Shown here one piece after another: positions 10,144-21,243 of a stretch of DNA of 64,000 nucleotides. The stretch lies in NCBI RefSeq assembly GCF_001645765.1, contig NZ_LWUJ01000011.1:62001-126000 (forward strand), in the 5' to 3' direction. How positions within the stretch are numbered: position 1 is the first letter of the stretch; each line of letters starts with the position of its first letter. The position numbers and the translations under genes are program-made. The stretch is from Candidatus Mycoplasma haematobovis (GTDB taxonomy: Bacteria > Bacillota_I > Bacilli_A > Mycoplasmatales > Mycoplasmoidaceae). The notes under the pieces were generated by a model. That model searched no databases. It had not been told where the DNA came from and saw only the letters and a list, made by a program, of their open reading frames with translations.

Positions 10144-11243
10144 GCCTCTATCTCTTCTTTTTTATCAATCTTTTCTCATGGATAAAGCTCATTACCAAAG
10201 TGTCCAAAACAAGCTAAATCTCTATATTTAAATTTACCATTATTAAATCTATCTATTAATTCAGAAATATATTTAGGGAAAATATTTTTTATTATTTCTA
10301 GAATTTCTTCTTTTGTGTACTTACAGTCATCATTTACATTTATTGAATAACTTACTGCTTCTTTAGCTCCTAGATAATAAACTAATTCTAACTCTATGAA
10401 TTTACATATACCACTAGCTACTAAATTCTTACATATTCATCTTGCATAATAAGCTCCTAATCTATCAATTTTAGTTAAATCTTTACCGCTATATCCACCT
10501 CCTCCATGCTTAGCTTCTGAGCCGTATGAATCTACCATAAGCTTTCTGTTAGTAAGTCCACTATCTGCCTCCAATCCTCCTAAAACAAATCTACCTGAGC
10601 TATTAATATAAATTTTTTCAGTAATAAAGTCTATTCCGTGCTTCTTTAGTACAGGTTCAATTATCTTATTTAATATCTCTTCTTTAAGAGTTTCATATTT
10701 AATATCTTCTTGATGCTGTATTGAGAATACTAAATTCTCTAAGTAATACTTAGTATCTTTTTTTCTTAAAGATACTAAGGATTTCATATCGTATTTTGCT
10801 CAAGGAATTACATTAGTATCTATTAATTTAGTAGCTACCTTTACTAAATCAGAAGAGATTACGTGGGATAAGGGCAAGTAAGAAGGAGTTTCATTAGTGG
10901 CATAACCATATACTATTCCTTGATCTCCTGCGCCCGTTATTTTATTACTAAATACAGAATTCCTAATATCTAGGCTTTGTTTACTAATATTAAGAATAAA
11001 CTTGAAATCATTCAAATTGTATTTAAGCTTAGTTAATAGTTCTTTAATTATTGATTCATAATCCAAATTAGCTGTAGTATGTACTTCTCCCGCTACTACT
11101 ATTAAATTATGTGAAGTTAATACTTCACAAGCAACTTGACTATTCTTATCTATAGAAATGGCCGCATCTAATATAGAGTCAGCTATTTGATCTGCGATCT
11201 TATCTGGATGACCTATTCCTACCGATTCAGAAGTTTGTAACAT
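10125..11243 (-). CDS. metK: S-adenosylmethionine synthetase
   Basis: A 372-residue enzyme (family about 380-400) that makes S-adenosylmethionine from methionine and ATP. Seen: the N-terminal signature SESVGIGHPDK, the ATP-binding GAGDQGIVYGYA near residue 107, and the phosphate-binding GGGGYSGKDLTKIDR near residue 260. Two UGA codons are read as Trp. The ATG at 11241-11243 gives the standard N-terminus. It lies between tsaD and pheS in a run of minus-strand genes with overlaps or gaps of a few bases. Confidence 0.95.
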
Positions 11244-11246
11244 TAA

Positions 11247-12152
11247 TTAAATAAGAAAAGAGGCATAATAAGCTATCATTGCAGCATTGTCTCCTGCATA
11301 ATTTAAGTCAACTAGTAAAGTAGGCGCTTTAAGTTCATTTAGTCTAGATCTTAAGTATTTATTAGCAGCAACACCACCAGATACTGTTATGCAATTAGTA
11401 TTGGTTTTCTCAATTCAATATTTAAGTTTATTAATTAATTCATTAATAACTCAAGATTGAAAAACAGTAGCAATATATTCCTTATTGCTTTCTGTTTCGC
11501 AGAGTCTTAGTGTAGCACTTAATATTCCTCCGTAACTAAAAAGTTTAGCAGGATTAGATTTTTGTTTTAATAAAGGTTTAACTTTTAATTCATTATCAAA
11601 TAGAGAATCTATAATTGGGCCACCGGGATAATCAAGTCCTAATCTTCTTGCTACTTTATCATATATCTCACCTAAAGCATTATCAGTAGCACTATCTAAA
11701 GTAATTATTTCGCTATAGCTCTTTACATAGAATAAAGAAGTAGTTTTACCTGATACTACTAGAGCTAAGTGGGGGAATATTAATTTATTAGTTAAGCCTA
11801 CTGAGAATATATGACCATATACATGGTTAATAGGAATTAAGGGTTTATTAAGTAGAAAAGAGAGTGTTTTGGCAAATATCTTGCCAACTAATAAACAACC
11901 TATTAATCCAGGATGATCAGTATAGGCGATATGAGTAATATCGTTAATAGAAAGATTATTCTTATTTAGTAATTCAAGTAATAGAGGTAGTATATGTTCT
12001 TCGTGATTTCTAGATGCTATTTCTGGAACTACACCTCCTCATTTATTTTGTAGTTTTGAAGACGATATAGTAAGAACATCAATAAGTTTATGATTTTGAA
12101 CTATAGCAAGAGAAGTATCATCACAACTGGTCTCAATGCCTAATATCAGCAC
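11247..12152 (-). CDS. tsaD: tRNA threonylcarbamoyladenosine transferase TsaD
   Basis: A 301-residue ASKHA-fold protein (family about 310-340). Seen: GIETSCDDTSLAI at the N-terminus, the metal-binding pair in INHVYGH near residue 112, YPGGPIID near residue 180, and VSGGVAANKYLR near residue 265. It transfers the threonylcarbamoyl group from TsaC product to A37 of ANN-decoding tRNAs. The usual GGHT loop is replaced by GKTT. The start is a GTG at 12150-12152 giving the canonical first residues; it shares one base with the stop of the last potD copy. tsaC (60021-60524) and a possible TsaB (1318-1704) are also in the window. Confidence 0.92.
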
Positions 12153-13534
12153 TAAATCAATAATTTAAAGTTACTGTAAGCAATTAACATATCGCTTTTT
12201 TGTTGTGAATCCAATTGTCTTTCGTAGTCTTGTGATAACTTTCCATTTGCGGGCTTATCTACTTTAATAATTTCATGCTTAGTACTTTCCTTAACTAATT
12301 CTTCATCATCTGAATCATCTGAATCATCTTTAAAATATTTATTTAAAGCTGAATAAACCTTCTCCAAAGTTGGAGTATATTGAACTTCATCAAAATTTTG
12401 CGCTACTATTTCTTCATATGGTTTGTCGCCTTCCTCTTCTTCACTACCTACAGAACTAACAACTGAATCGACATCCCCAGAATCTTCTCCTTCTTTTCTA
12501 AATGGATTTTTTACCTCGTCTTTAAGAAAGAGTAAATCTTTTGCTAATTTGTAAGCTTTATCTTTCTTCTCTTCGGACATTTTGTTTGAAAAAGTTAAGA
12601 AATCTAAGAAGAATATATTCTCAGATAACTCAACATGATGAAAATCAGTTTCCTTTATCTTTAACTCTGCGTTTCCTCCATTAGCAGCAAATAAACCATC
12701 ACCGTTGTACATAAAAGCGCCTTGAATGTCTTTATTACTTAGGGCATCAACCATAGGACCAGAATCAGGAGTCATGTATAAGAAATTGTCTCCCATCACT
12801 TTTTTGTCTAATCCAGCACTAATTAATTTTTTGTAGTCGTTAAGTATTGATTCAGAATTTTTGTATTCATCTTCGTTTGGATTTACGTCTTGTTTATTTC
12901 CTACTTTTCTAGCTAAAGAGAGTACAGTTCTTGGATCATCTATTAAACCTAACTGAGGCTTGCCATTTTTGCTGTGAAATCTATTATCGTTAGAAATTTT
13001 TTCAATTAAAGTCTTAAATGTCACTGGTTCTTGTAAGTCTTTAATTTTTTCTCCTCGATAATAGAATCCCAATTTTTGAACAAAGTAAGGGATTCCATAC
13101 TCCAATAAATCATGTGACATATCCTTAACAATATCTGTAAATAAGGCCCTTGCATCTTCAATAGTTTTCTTTGGTTTATTTAATTGTTGCCCATTATTTA
13201 CTTCATTACCTTGAGAAATAGTTTCATCTCCAAGCAATTTACTTCAATCTAATTTCATTGCTACGCCAGAGCTCTTGAGCTCTGAAAGAACAGATGTACT
13301 TGTGATAGCTATATCATAGATTCCTTTCTGGAATCTCTCTTTAACTAAATGGTCATAGTCAAAAAGGTCTACCCTTAATTGATATTTTTCTCTGAGTTTC
13401 TGAGCCACATCTGAAGAGATGTAATCACTATAGTTACCAAATACTAAATCATTACTGTTACTTGATTTTCCTATTAATAAGCCAGAGGCGGCTGTGACTC
13501 ATGTCGCAAACCCAATACCAAGCTTCTTAAGCAT
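12152..13534 (-). CDS. potD: PotD-like polyamine-type binding protein, copy 1 of 6
   Basis: A 460-residue protein starting at the ATG 13532-13534 with two UGA-Trp codons near the N-terminus. A hydrophobic export segment (residues 5-22) lacks a lipobox cysteine. It is followed by PotD-like blocks: FGNYSDYISSDVAQ, then DYDHLVKERFQKGIYDIAI (mobile-lobe strand pattern of SBP_bac_8 proteins), YGIPYFVQKLGFYY, LIDDPRTVLSLARKV, MTPDSGPMVDALSN, GAFMYNGDGLFAA and FFLDFLTF. Two acidic, variable linkers (including DDSDDSDDEE) precede the near-invariant C-terminus SDMLIAYSNFKLL. Such proteins deliver spermidine/putrescine to PotABC; the ligand here is inferred from the operon. It ends the array, next to tsaD. 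Confidence 0.85.
12960..13090. repeat. 131-nt exact repeat B1 inside potD copy 1
   Basis: Identical to 14332-14462 in copy 2, while the flanks differ at many positions. It encodes the segment between YGIPYFVQ and LIDDPRTV. Confidence 0.92.
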
Positions 13535-13602
13535 GGTAATATTGAAAAATATTCATTAACTAAACTAGCAATTTGAAATTACTATAGGCAATTAACATGT
13601 CG
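13407..13602. repeat. 196-nt exact repeat A1 (potD copy 1/2 junction)
   Basis: This 196-nt segment covers the 5' end of potD copy 1, the 25-nt gap and the 3' end of copy 2. By direct comparison it is identical to 16088-16283, which covers the copy 3/4 junction. Identity ends abruptly on both sides. Confidence 0.92.
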
Positions 13603-14891
13603 CTTTTCTTTTGAGCATCTAATTGTTTTTCAAATTCTTTATCAATGGAATGATTTTCGGATTTTTCTACTTTAAGAATTTCATGTTTTGTAGTGGCATT
13701 GATTGACTTTTTTTCGTCTTCGTCTTTAAAGTAACAATTTTTTAATTTTTCATATACAGATTTCAATGTTGGAGTATACAAGACATCATTAAAATTTCTA
13801 ACTGCCATTTCTTCATATTCTTTTCCATCATCACCTTCACTTTCGGAACTTAATTTAGATTTTTCTTTAAATGGATTATCTTTGTTTTTGTTAGTAATAA
13901 ATAATAACTCTTTTGCCATTTTGTAAGCGTTTGTTTTCTTATGTTCTGTCATTTTTGCTGAAAAAGTTAAGAAATCTAAAAAGAATATATTTTCTGACAA
14001 TTTAACATAATGAAATTTATCTCCTTCCATATCTAATTCTGCATTTCCACCTTCTGCAGCAAATAAACCGTCGCCATTATACATAAAGGCGCCTTGAATA
14101 TCTCCGCTACTCAAGGCATCAACAAGAGGACCAGAATCTGGAGTCATATACAAGAAATTTTCTCCTAATTTATTCCTACTTAAGCCACTTGTTATTAATG
14201 TTTTGTAATCATTCAAAATTGAGTCAGAAGTTTTGTATTCATTATCAGAAGGATTTACATCTTCATGTCCTTTAACTTTTCTGGCTAGTGAAAGTACTGT
14301 TCTAGGATCGTCTATTAAGCCTAATTGAGCTTTGCCATTTTTGCTGTGAAATCTATTATCGTTAGAAATTTTTTCAATTAAAGTCTTAAATGTCACTGGT
14401 TCTTGTAAGTCTTTAATTTTTTCTCCTCGATAATAGAATCCCAATTTTTGAACAAAGTAAGGTATTCCATAATCTAATAGATCTTTTGACATATATTGAA
14501 CAATATCAGTAAACAATCCAACAGCATCTTTAGAAGTTTTTTGTTCTGAACTTGTATTTCCAGATCCGCCAACGTTATCTTCTTCTTTAAGTAATATACT
14601 TCAATCTAATTTCATTGCTACTCCAGAGCTCTTGAGCTCTGAAAGCACAGATGTACTTACAACTGCAATATCGTAAATGCCTTTTTGGAATCTTTCTTTA
14701 ACTAAATGGTCGTAGTCAAATAAATCAACTCTTAATTTGTATTTCTTTCTTAATTCTTGAGCTACATCGGAGGAAATATAGTCACTGTAATTTCCAAATA
14801 CTAAATCATTACTACTTCCAGCTTTTCCTAAAAGTAATCCTGAAGAAGCTGTAACCCAGACTGAAAGTCCGGCCACCAACTTCTTAATCAT
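13560..14891 (-). CDS. potD: PotD-like binding protein, copy 2 of 6
   Basis: A 443-residue paralogue starting at the ATG 14889-14891. Its first 95 residues are nearly identical to those of copy 5 (MIKKLVAGLSVWVTASSG), not to those of adjacent copy 1, whereas a 131-nt internal block (14332-14462) is identical to copy 1. It keeps all PotD-like blocks, YGIPYFVQKLGFYY, LIDDPRTVLSLARKV and GAFMYNGDGLFAA. The variable linkers are shorter and Ser/Glu/Lys-rich, and one carries a Cys. The last residues are SDMLIAYSNFKLLV. The gap to copy 1 is 25 nt. Confidence 0.84.
14332..14462. repeat. 131-nt exact repeat B2 inside potD copy 2
   Basis: Partner of 12960-13090. Copy 2 otherwise resembles copy 5 at its N-terminus, so the block marks a mosaic boundary. 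Confidence 0.92.
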
Positions 14892-14916
14892 TTTGATAAT
14901 AAAAAATATTCATTAA

Positions 14917-16215
14917 CTAAACTAGCAATTTGAAATTACTATAGGCAATTAACATGTCGCTTTTCTTTTGGGAAGAAAGTTGTTTTTCGTAATCATGTTC
15001 TAAGTTACCTCCTTCTGTTTTTTCGACCTTAATAATTTCGTGTTTTGTTTTGCCCTTCACTAATCCCTTTGCATCTTCATCTTCATCTTCAAAATACTTT
15101 TCAAGTTTTCTATATACAGAGTCAAGGGTCGGGGTGTATCAAACGTCGTCAAAATTTCTGGCCATCATCTCTACATACTTTTCATTTTCATCCTCCTTAA
15201 AAGGATCATCCTTGTTTTCATCGCTAATAAACAGTAATTTCTTGGCCATTTCGTAAGCTTTTTCTTGTTTTTCTTTTGACATTTTGGAAGAAAATGTCAA
15301 GAAATCTAAGAAAAATATGTTCTCAGCTAACTCAACTGTATGAAATTCACCGTCTTTAATTTTCTTTTTGGCATTTCCGCCAGCTGAAGCGAATAATCCA
15401 TCACCATTGTACATAAATGCTCCTTTGATATCTCCTCCACTTAATGCATCAACCATAGGTCCAGAATCTGGAGTCATATACAAGAAATTTTCGCCCATTC
15501 GATCCTTATTTAAACCACTATCTATCAAATATCTATAATCAGACAAAATCTCTTGTGAAGTTCGATATTCATGTTCTTTAGGGTTTACATCTTGTTTGCC
15601 TACAACTTTTCTAGCTAAAGACAGTACTGTTCTAGGATCGTCTATTAAGCCTAATTGAGCTTTGCCATTTTTGCTGTGAAATCTACTATCACTTGAAACT
15701 ATTTCAACTAAATCTTTAAACTTAACCTTCTTTCCTTTTCCCAATGCTTCAATTGGTTTTCCTGTATAGTAGAAACTCAGTTTTTGTACAAAGTAAGGTA
15801 TTCCATATTCCAATAAATCATGTGACATATCTCTAACTATTTCAGTAAATAATTTTCTTGCATCTTCAACAGTCTTACTTTCTGAGTTCTGAGTTTGTTC
15901 ATTGCTTTTTCCTAATAATTTACTCCAATCTAATTTCAAAACTGCATTAGAACTCTTTAATTCAAAGAGTACTGAAGTGCTTGTGATAGCTATATCGTAG
16001 ATTCCTTTCTGGAATCTCTCTTTAACTAAATGGTCATAATCAAATAAATCAACTCTTAGTTGATATTTTTCTCTGAGCTCTTGAGCTACATCTGAAGAGA
16101 TGTAATCACTATAGTTACCAAATACTAAATCATTACTGTTACTTGATTTTCCTATTAATAAGCCAGAGGCGGCTGTGACTCATGTCGCAAACCCAATACC
16201 AAGCTTCTTAAGCAT
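14917..16215 (-). CDS. potD: PotD-like binding protein, copy 3 of 6
   Basis: The shortest copy, 432 residues, starting at the ATG 16213-16215. The signal region matches copy 1 at nucleotide level, including the following intergenic bases (block 16088-16283 identical to 13407-13602). Copy-specific differences include LSFYYTGKPIEALGKGKK instead of GFYYRGEKI and a compact acidic linker. It retains GLIDDPRTVLSLARKV, MTPDSGPMVDALSGGDI and FFLDFLTFSSKM. The C-terminus is of the GGNLEHDYEKQL type shared with copy 6. Confidence 0.84.
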
Positions 16216-16283
16216 GGTAATATTGAAAAATATTCATTAACTAAACTAGCAATTTGAAATTACTATAGGCAATTAACATGTCG
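16088..16283. repeat. 196-nt exact repeat A2 (potD copy 3/4 junction)
   Basis: Direct repeat partner of 13407-13602, in the same orientation, 2.68 kb away. It spans the start of copy 3, the intergenic gap and the end of copy 4. Because the identity includes non-coding bases it reflects duplication or exchange of DNA, not protein selection. Confidence 0.92.
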
Positions 16284-17611
16284 TTTTTTTGTTGTGAATC
16301 TAATTGTCTTTCATATTCTTGCGATAATGTGCCAGTTTTTGGTTTTTCTACTTTAAGAATTTCATGTTTTTTAGTTCACTTAACTGATTCATCCTCTGTG
16401 GATGATAAAGTATCTTCTGTTTCAGATGTATCATCTTCATCATTAAGGTATTTATATAATTTACCATATACAGACTGAAGTGTTGGTGTATATCCTACAT
16501 AGTCAAAATTTCTGATTGCCATTTCTTCATATTTTGCCTCTTCTTCTCCTTCTTGTTTTGCTTGTTTCTTAAATGGCTCTTCTGTATTACCAATAAATAT
16601 TAATTTTTTTGCTAAGCCATAGGCTTTCTCTTGCTTATCAGGGGACATTTTTGAAGAAAATGTTAGGAAATCTAAAAAATAAATGTTTTCGGAAAGATTA
16701 ACATAATGAAAATCTTTTTCATTTATTTCTTCCTTTGCATTGCCTCCTTCAGATGCAAAATAGCCGTCTCCATTGTACATGAAAGCACCCTCAATACTTT
16801 TAGAACTAAGGGCGTCTACTAGAGTTCCTGAGTCAGGACTCATTAATAAGAAGTTATTGCCTAAATTTTCTATACTTAAACCTTTATTTATTAAAGTTCT
16901 GTAATCCTTGAGTATCGCTTCAGAACTACTGTACTCACTTTCCTTAGGGTTTACATCTTGTTTGCCTGCAACTTTTCTAGCTAAAGACAGTACTGTTCTA
17001 GGATCGTCTATTAAGCCTATTTTGGGTTTTCCATCTTTACTTTTGAATCTATCATCTTTAGAAATCTCTTCAATTAATTTTGAAAAAGTAACCGGCTGTT
17101 GATCCTTTAAACCGGCAATTTCTTCGCCTCGATAATAGAATCCCAACTTTTGAATAAAGTAGGGTATTCCATACTCCAAAAGATCTTGAGACATATCTTG
17201 AACAATCTCTGTAAATAACTTTCTTGCGTCTTCAACGGTTTTTGAATTTCCTGTTTCAGAAACATTACTTTCTGTTCTGCCTACATTTCCATCATTAGTG
17301 CCGTTTCCTAATAACCTGCTTCAGTCAAGCTTCAAGGCAGCTCCAGAACTCTTTAATTCAGAAAGTACTGAAGTGCTTGTTATTGCTATATCATAGATTC
17401 CTTTCTGGAATCTCTCTTTAACTAAATGGTCATAATCAAATAAATCAACTCTTAGTTGATATTTTTCTCTGAGCTCTTGAGCTACATTTGAAGAGATGTA
17501 ATCACTATAGTTACCAAATACTAAATCATTACTGTTACTTGATTTTCCTAGAAGTAATCCTGAAGAAGCCGCAACTCAAGTTGTAAGACTTATTGTTAAT
17601 TTCTTAATCAT
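16241..17611 (-). CDS. potD: PotD-like binding protein, copy 4 of 6
   Basis: A 456-residue copy starting at the ATG 17609-17611. The export segment is MIKKLTISLTTWVAASSG. The ligand-lobe block reads MSPDSGTLVDALSSKSI, the T-L variant shared with copy 6, and the tyrosine variant DGYFASEGG replaces DGLFAA. The acidic C-terminal linker is long and Ser/Thr/Glu/Asp-rich. Its 3' 40 nt match copies 2 and 3, while the segment 17128-17227 is the same as 18518-18617 in copy 5. Only four bases separate its start from the stop of copy 5. Confidence 0.84.
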
Positions 17612-17615
17612 AAAA

Positions 17616-18980
17616 TTAAACTAGCAATTTGAAATTACTATAGGCAATTAACATATCATTCTTTTGTCGAGAATCTAATTGTCTTTCATATTCTTGCGAT
17701 AATGTGCCAGTTTTTGGTTTTTCTACTTTAATAATTTCATGTTTTGTAGTACCCTTAATTAATTCATCTTTTTCATCTTTGAAATACTCTTCTAATTTGT
17801 CATATACAGACTTAAGCGTTGGAGTGTATTGAACTTCATCAAAATTTCTAACAACCATTTCTTCGTAAGGTGACTCTTCATCATCCTCACTATCCTCTGC
17901 TGCCGCTACAGAATTACTTAAACCATTTTCTCCTTTTGATTTCTTATTTTGCTTTCTTAATACATCTTCCTTATCGTTTTTAAGAAACAAAAGATCTTTA
18001 GCAAGCCCATAGGCTTTTTCTTTTTTGCTATCTGACATATTCGCTGATAAAGTTAAGAAATCTAGGAAAAATATATTTTCTGACAATTCAACATAATGAA
18101 AATCATTAGCATTTATTTCTTTTGAAGCATTGCCGCCACTAGCGGCAAATAAGCCATCACCGTTGTACATAAATGCTCCTTTGATATCTCCGCTACTCAA
18201 GGCATCAACAAGAGGGCCAGAATCTGGAGTCATATATAAGAAGTTTTCTCCTAATTTATTCTTATCTAGACCCGCATTAATTAGTTGCCTATAATCGTCA
18301 AGTATTAATTGAGAATTTTTGTATTCTTCTTTGCTTGGATTTACGTCTTGTTTATTTCCTACTTTTCTAGCTAAAGAGAGTACAGTTCTTGGATCATCTA
18401 TTAAGCCTAATTTAGGTTTTCCATCTTTACTATGAAATCTATTATCGCTAGAAATTACTTCAATTAATTTCTTGAAAGTCACTGGTTGATCTTTTTTCAA
18501 GTTCTCAATTTCATTTCCTCGATAATAGAATCCCAACTTTTGAATAAAGTAGGGTATTCCATACTCCAAAAGATCTTGAGACATATCTTGAACAATCTCT
18601 GTAAATAACTTTCTTGCATCTTCAACAGTTTTTGGGGTGTTATTGTCTATACTACTTGTGCTGTCATTTTCTTTTGTAAGTAACTTACTTCAGTCAAGCT
18701 TCAAGGCAGCTCCAGAACTCTTTAATTCAGAGAGTACTGAAGTACTTGTTATTGCTATATCATAGATTCCTTTTTGGAATCTTTCTTTAACTAAATGGTC
18801 GTAGTCAAATAAATCAACTCTTAATTTGTATTTCTTTCTTAATTCTTGAGCTACATCAGAAGAAATATAATCACTGTAATTTCCAAATACTAAATCATTA
18901 CTACTTCCAGCTTTTCCTAAAAGTAATCCTGAAGAAGCTGTAACCCAGACTGAAAGTCCGGCCACCAACTTCTTAATCAT
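17616..18980 (-). CDS. potD: PotD-like binding protein, copy 5 of 6
   Basis: A 454-residue copy starting at the ATG 18978-18980, with an N-terminal ~95 residues almost identical to copy 2. Core blocks are intact: FGNYSDYISSDVAQ, YGIPYFIQKLGFYY, LIDDPRTVLSLARKV, MTPDSGPLVDALSSGDI and GAFMYNGDGLFAA. The linker after the LLFLKN segment contains two acidic runs and a Ser/Ala patch. The C-terminus is of the GTLSQEYERQL type, shared with copies 1 and 4. No lipobox cysteine is present. Confidence 0.84.
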
Positions 18981-19001
18981 TGATATATGAAGAAAACATT
19001 G

Positions 19002-20405
19002 TTAAATTAGTAACTTAAAGTTACTATAGGCAATCAACATATCACTCTTTTGTTGGGCAGATATTTGTTTTTCATATTCATGCTCTAACTTACCTCCAAC
19101 TGTTTTTTCAACTTTAATAATTTTGCTTTTTAGTTTGCTTTTGATTTTTTCTGTACCCTCAGTTGCAGGTTTTGCAGGTTCATCATTAATATCAAAATAA
19201 TCTTTATCTAATTTCTCATATACAGATTTCAATGTTGGAGTGTATCCAACCTCATCAAAATTCCTAATTGCCATTTCTTCGTAAGGCGGTTCATCGTCAT
19301 CTTCACCATTATTACTTGCATCTGTTGAATCTTCTTCATCATTCTCTTCTTCCTTGCTAGATCCATCTCCCCCTTTTCTTTTGAAAGGATTTTCTTTATT
19401 TGCCTCTGTAATAAATAACAAATCTTTTGCCAACTTGTAAGCATTCTCTAATTTATGCTTTGGCATTTTCTCTGAGAAAGTTAAGAAATCCAAAAAGAAA
19501 ATATTTTCTGACAATTCAACAGTATGGAATTTCTCTGGTTCTTTTTTGGCGTTACCTCCATAAGCAGCAAATAAACCATCACCGTTGTACATAAATGCTC
19601 CTTTGATATCTCCACCACTTAATGCATCAACTAAAGTGCCTGAGTCTGGACTCATTAGTAAAAAATCTTTACCTAACTTATCTCTACTTAATCCATTATC
19701 AATTAAAGACCTATAGTCCTTCAAAATTGAATTAGAGTCAGGATAGTCATTCTCTTTAGGATTTACATCTTGTTTGCCTGCCACTTTCCTAGCAAAAGAA
19801 AGAACAGTTCTAGGGTCATCTATTAATCCTAATTGAGGCTTACCTCCTTGACTTTTGAATCTTGGTTCATTTGAAACTTTATTTACTAAATCTTTAAAGG
19901 ATACTTTCTGCCCATCCCTTAAGCCTTCAATAGGATCTCCTATATAGTAAAAACTTAACTTCTGAACAAAGTAAGGTATTCCATATTCCAATAAATCATG
20001 TGACATATCCTTAACAATATCTGTAAATAATTCTCTAGCCTTAGAAAGAGCAGTATTTGAATCTAATTGACCGTTGCCACTATTAGTAACGTCTTCTTTC
20101 TTAAGTAACTTACTCCAATCTAGCTTCATAGCTGCATTAGAGCTCTTTAGTTCTGAAAGTACAGAAGTACTTACAATAGCCATATCATAGATTCCTTTCT
20201 GGAATCTCTCTTTAACTAAATGGTCATAATCAAATAAATCAACTCTTAGTTGATATTTTTCTCTGAGCTCTTGAGCTACATCTGAAGAGATGTAATCACT
20301 ATAGTTACCAAATACTATGTCATTACTGCTTCATGACCTGCCTATTAATAAACCAGAAGCAGCTGTAGCTCAGGCAGAAATACCAATTACTAATTTCTTA
20401 ATCAT
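19002..20405 (-). CDS. potD: PotD-like binding protein, copy 6 of 6 (permease-proximal)
   Basis: The longest copy, 467 residues, starting at the ATG 20403-20405, eight bases inside the end of potC, so translation is probably coupled to the permease. The N-terminus (MIKKLVIGISAWATAASG, then SWSSNDIVFGN) is its own variant. The linker between LLFITEANKENP and the YEEMAIRNFD block is the longest of the six and highly acidic. The core keeps LIDDPRTVLSFARKV, MSPDSGTLVDALSGGDI and GAFMYNGDGLFAAYGG. As the copy attached to potC it is the most likely ancestral binding protein; that is inference from position. Confidence 0.86.
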
Positions 20406-21243
20406 TAGATCTTCATGATTTAATTGCCCAGTTTACTAAGAATACTCCAGTAATACCTAAAATCATTAGTGTTCCAAATACTGTAGATCAAGCTTTAACA
20501 CCTTGTTTCATGTTGTAAAGTTCAGTTGTTATTGTTGAGACACTACCTTTAACTAAATTAGTAATAATAAAGTCATCAAAAGAAATAGAAAATACTAATA
20601 ATGCTGCCCCTGCTAAGTTAGGGAGTAGCATAGGAACTAGTATTTCAAATAAACATTCGAAAAAACCATAATTTAAATCATAAGAAGCATAGAGAACAGA
20701 CTTGCTTATTTTTGATAACTTAGGATAAATAAAGACAATCACATAAGGAATAGAGAAAGCAACATGAGCTAATATTATGGTAAAAAAGCCTAAGTCAATT
20801 CCTAATGGAACAAGAAGTGCATAGAATAATATTGAAAAAGCTATTCCTTGAATAATATCTGGGCAAGAAATAGAGAAATTACTAGTAGCAAAGACATAAT
20901 TCTTATTTCTTTCATTATGTCTTCAAATATTTACTGCTGTTAATAAACCAATAAATACAGCGATAGGTGTAGCTACGAAAGCAATAGTAAAGGAGTTAGT
21001 GAGAGCATTAAACATACCCCCATTAAAGCCTTCTTCATCAGTAAAAAATTTACGATAGTTTTCAAAATTAAATTGATTAAATTGAAGTTTAGTTACAACA
21101 TTATCCTTCTTATCATGGGCATTATTAAATGAAAGTAGCATGAAAACTGCTAAAGGAACATAGAGAAATAAAAAAATAAGCAATATGAATGAAGATTGGA
21201 ATCTTTGTTTTCATTTTTGACCGTCAATAGCAAGGCTAATCAT
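20398..21243 (-). CDS. potC: Spermidine/putrescine ABC permease PotC
   Basis: A 281-residue inner-membrane permease with UGA-Trp codons. About six hydrophobic segments are present, beginning with ILLIFLFLYVPLAVFMLLSFN. The cytoplasmic coupling loop appears in LYASYDLNYGFFECLFEILVPMLLPN, matching the family EAA pattern. The ISFDDFIITNLVKG segment typical of PotC follows. It pairs with PotB and is energised by PotA. The ATG at 21241-21243 overlaps the potB stop by 8 nt, and its own end overlaps potD copy 6 by 8 nt. Confidence 0.92.

Noticed and set aside
12152-20405. In-frame UGA codons in the PotD copies as evidence of pseudogenes
   Set aside because: UGA occurs at conserved Trp positions in nearly every gene of the window, including synthetases, so it is a sense codon here.
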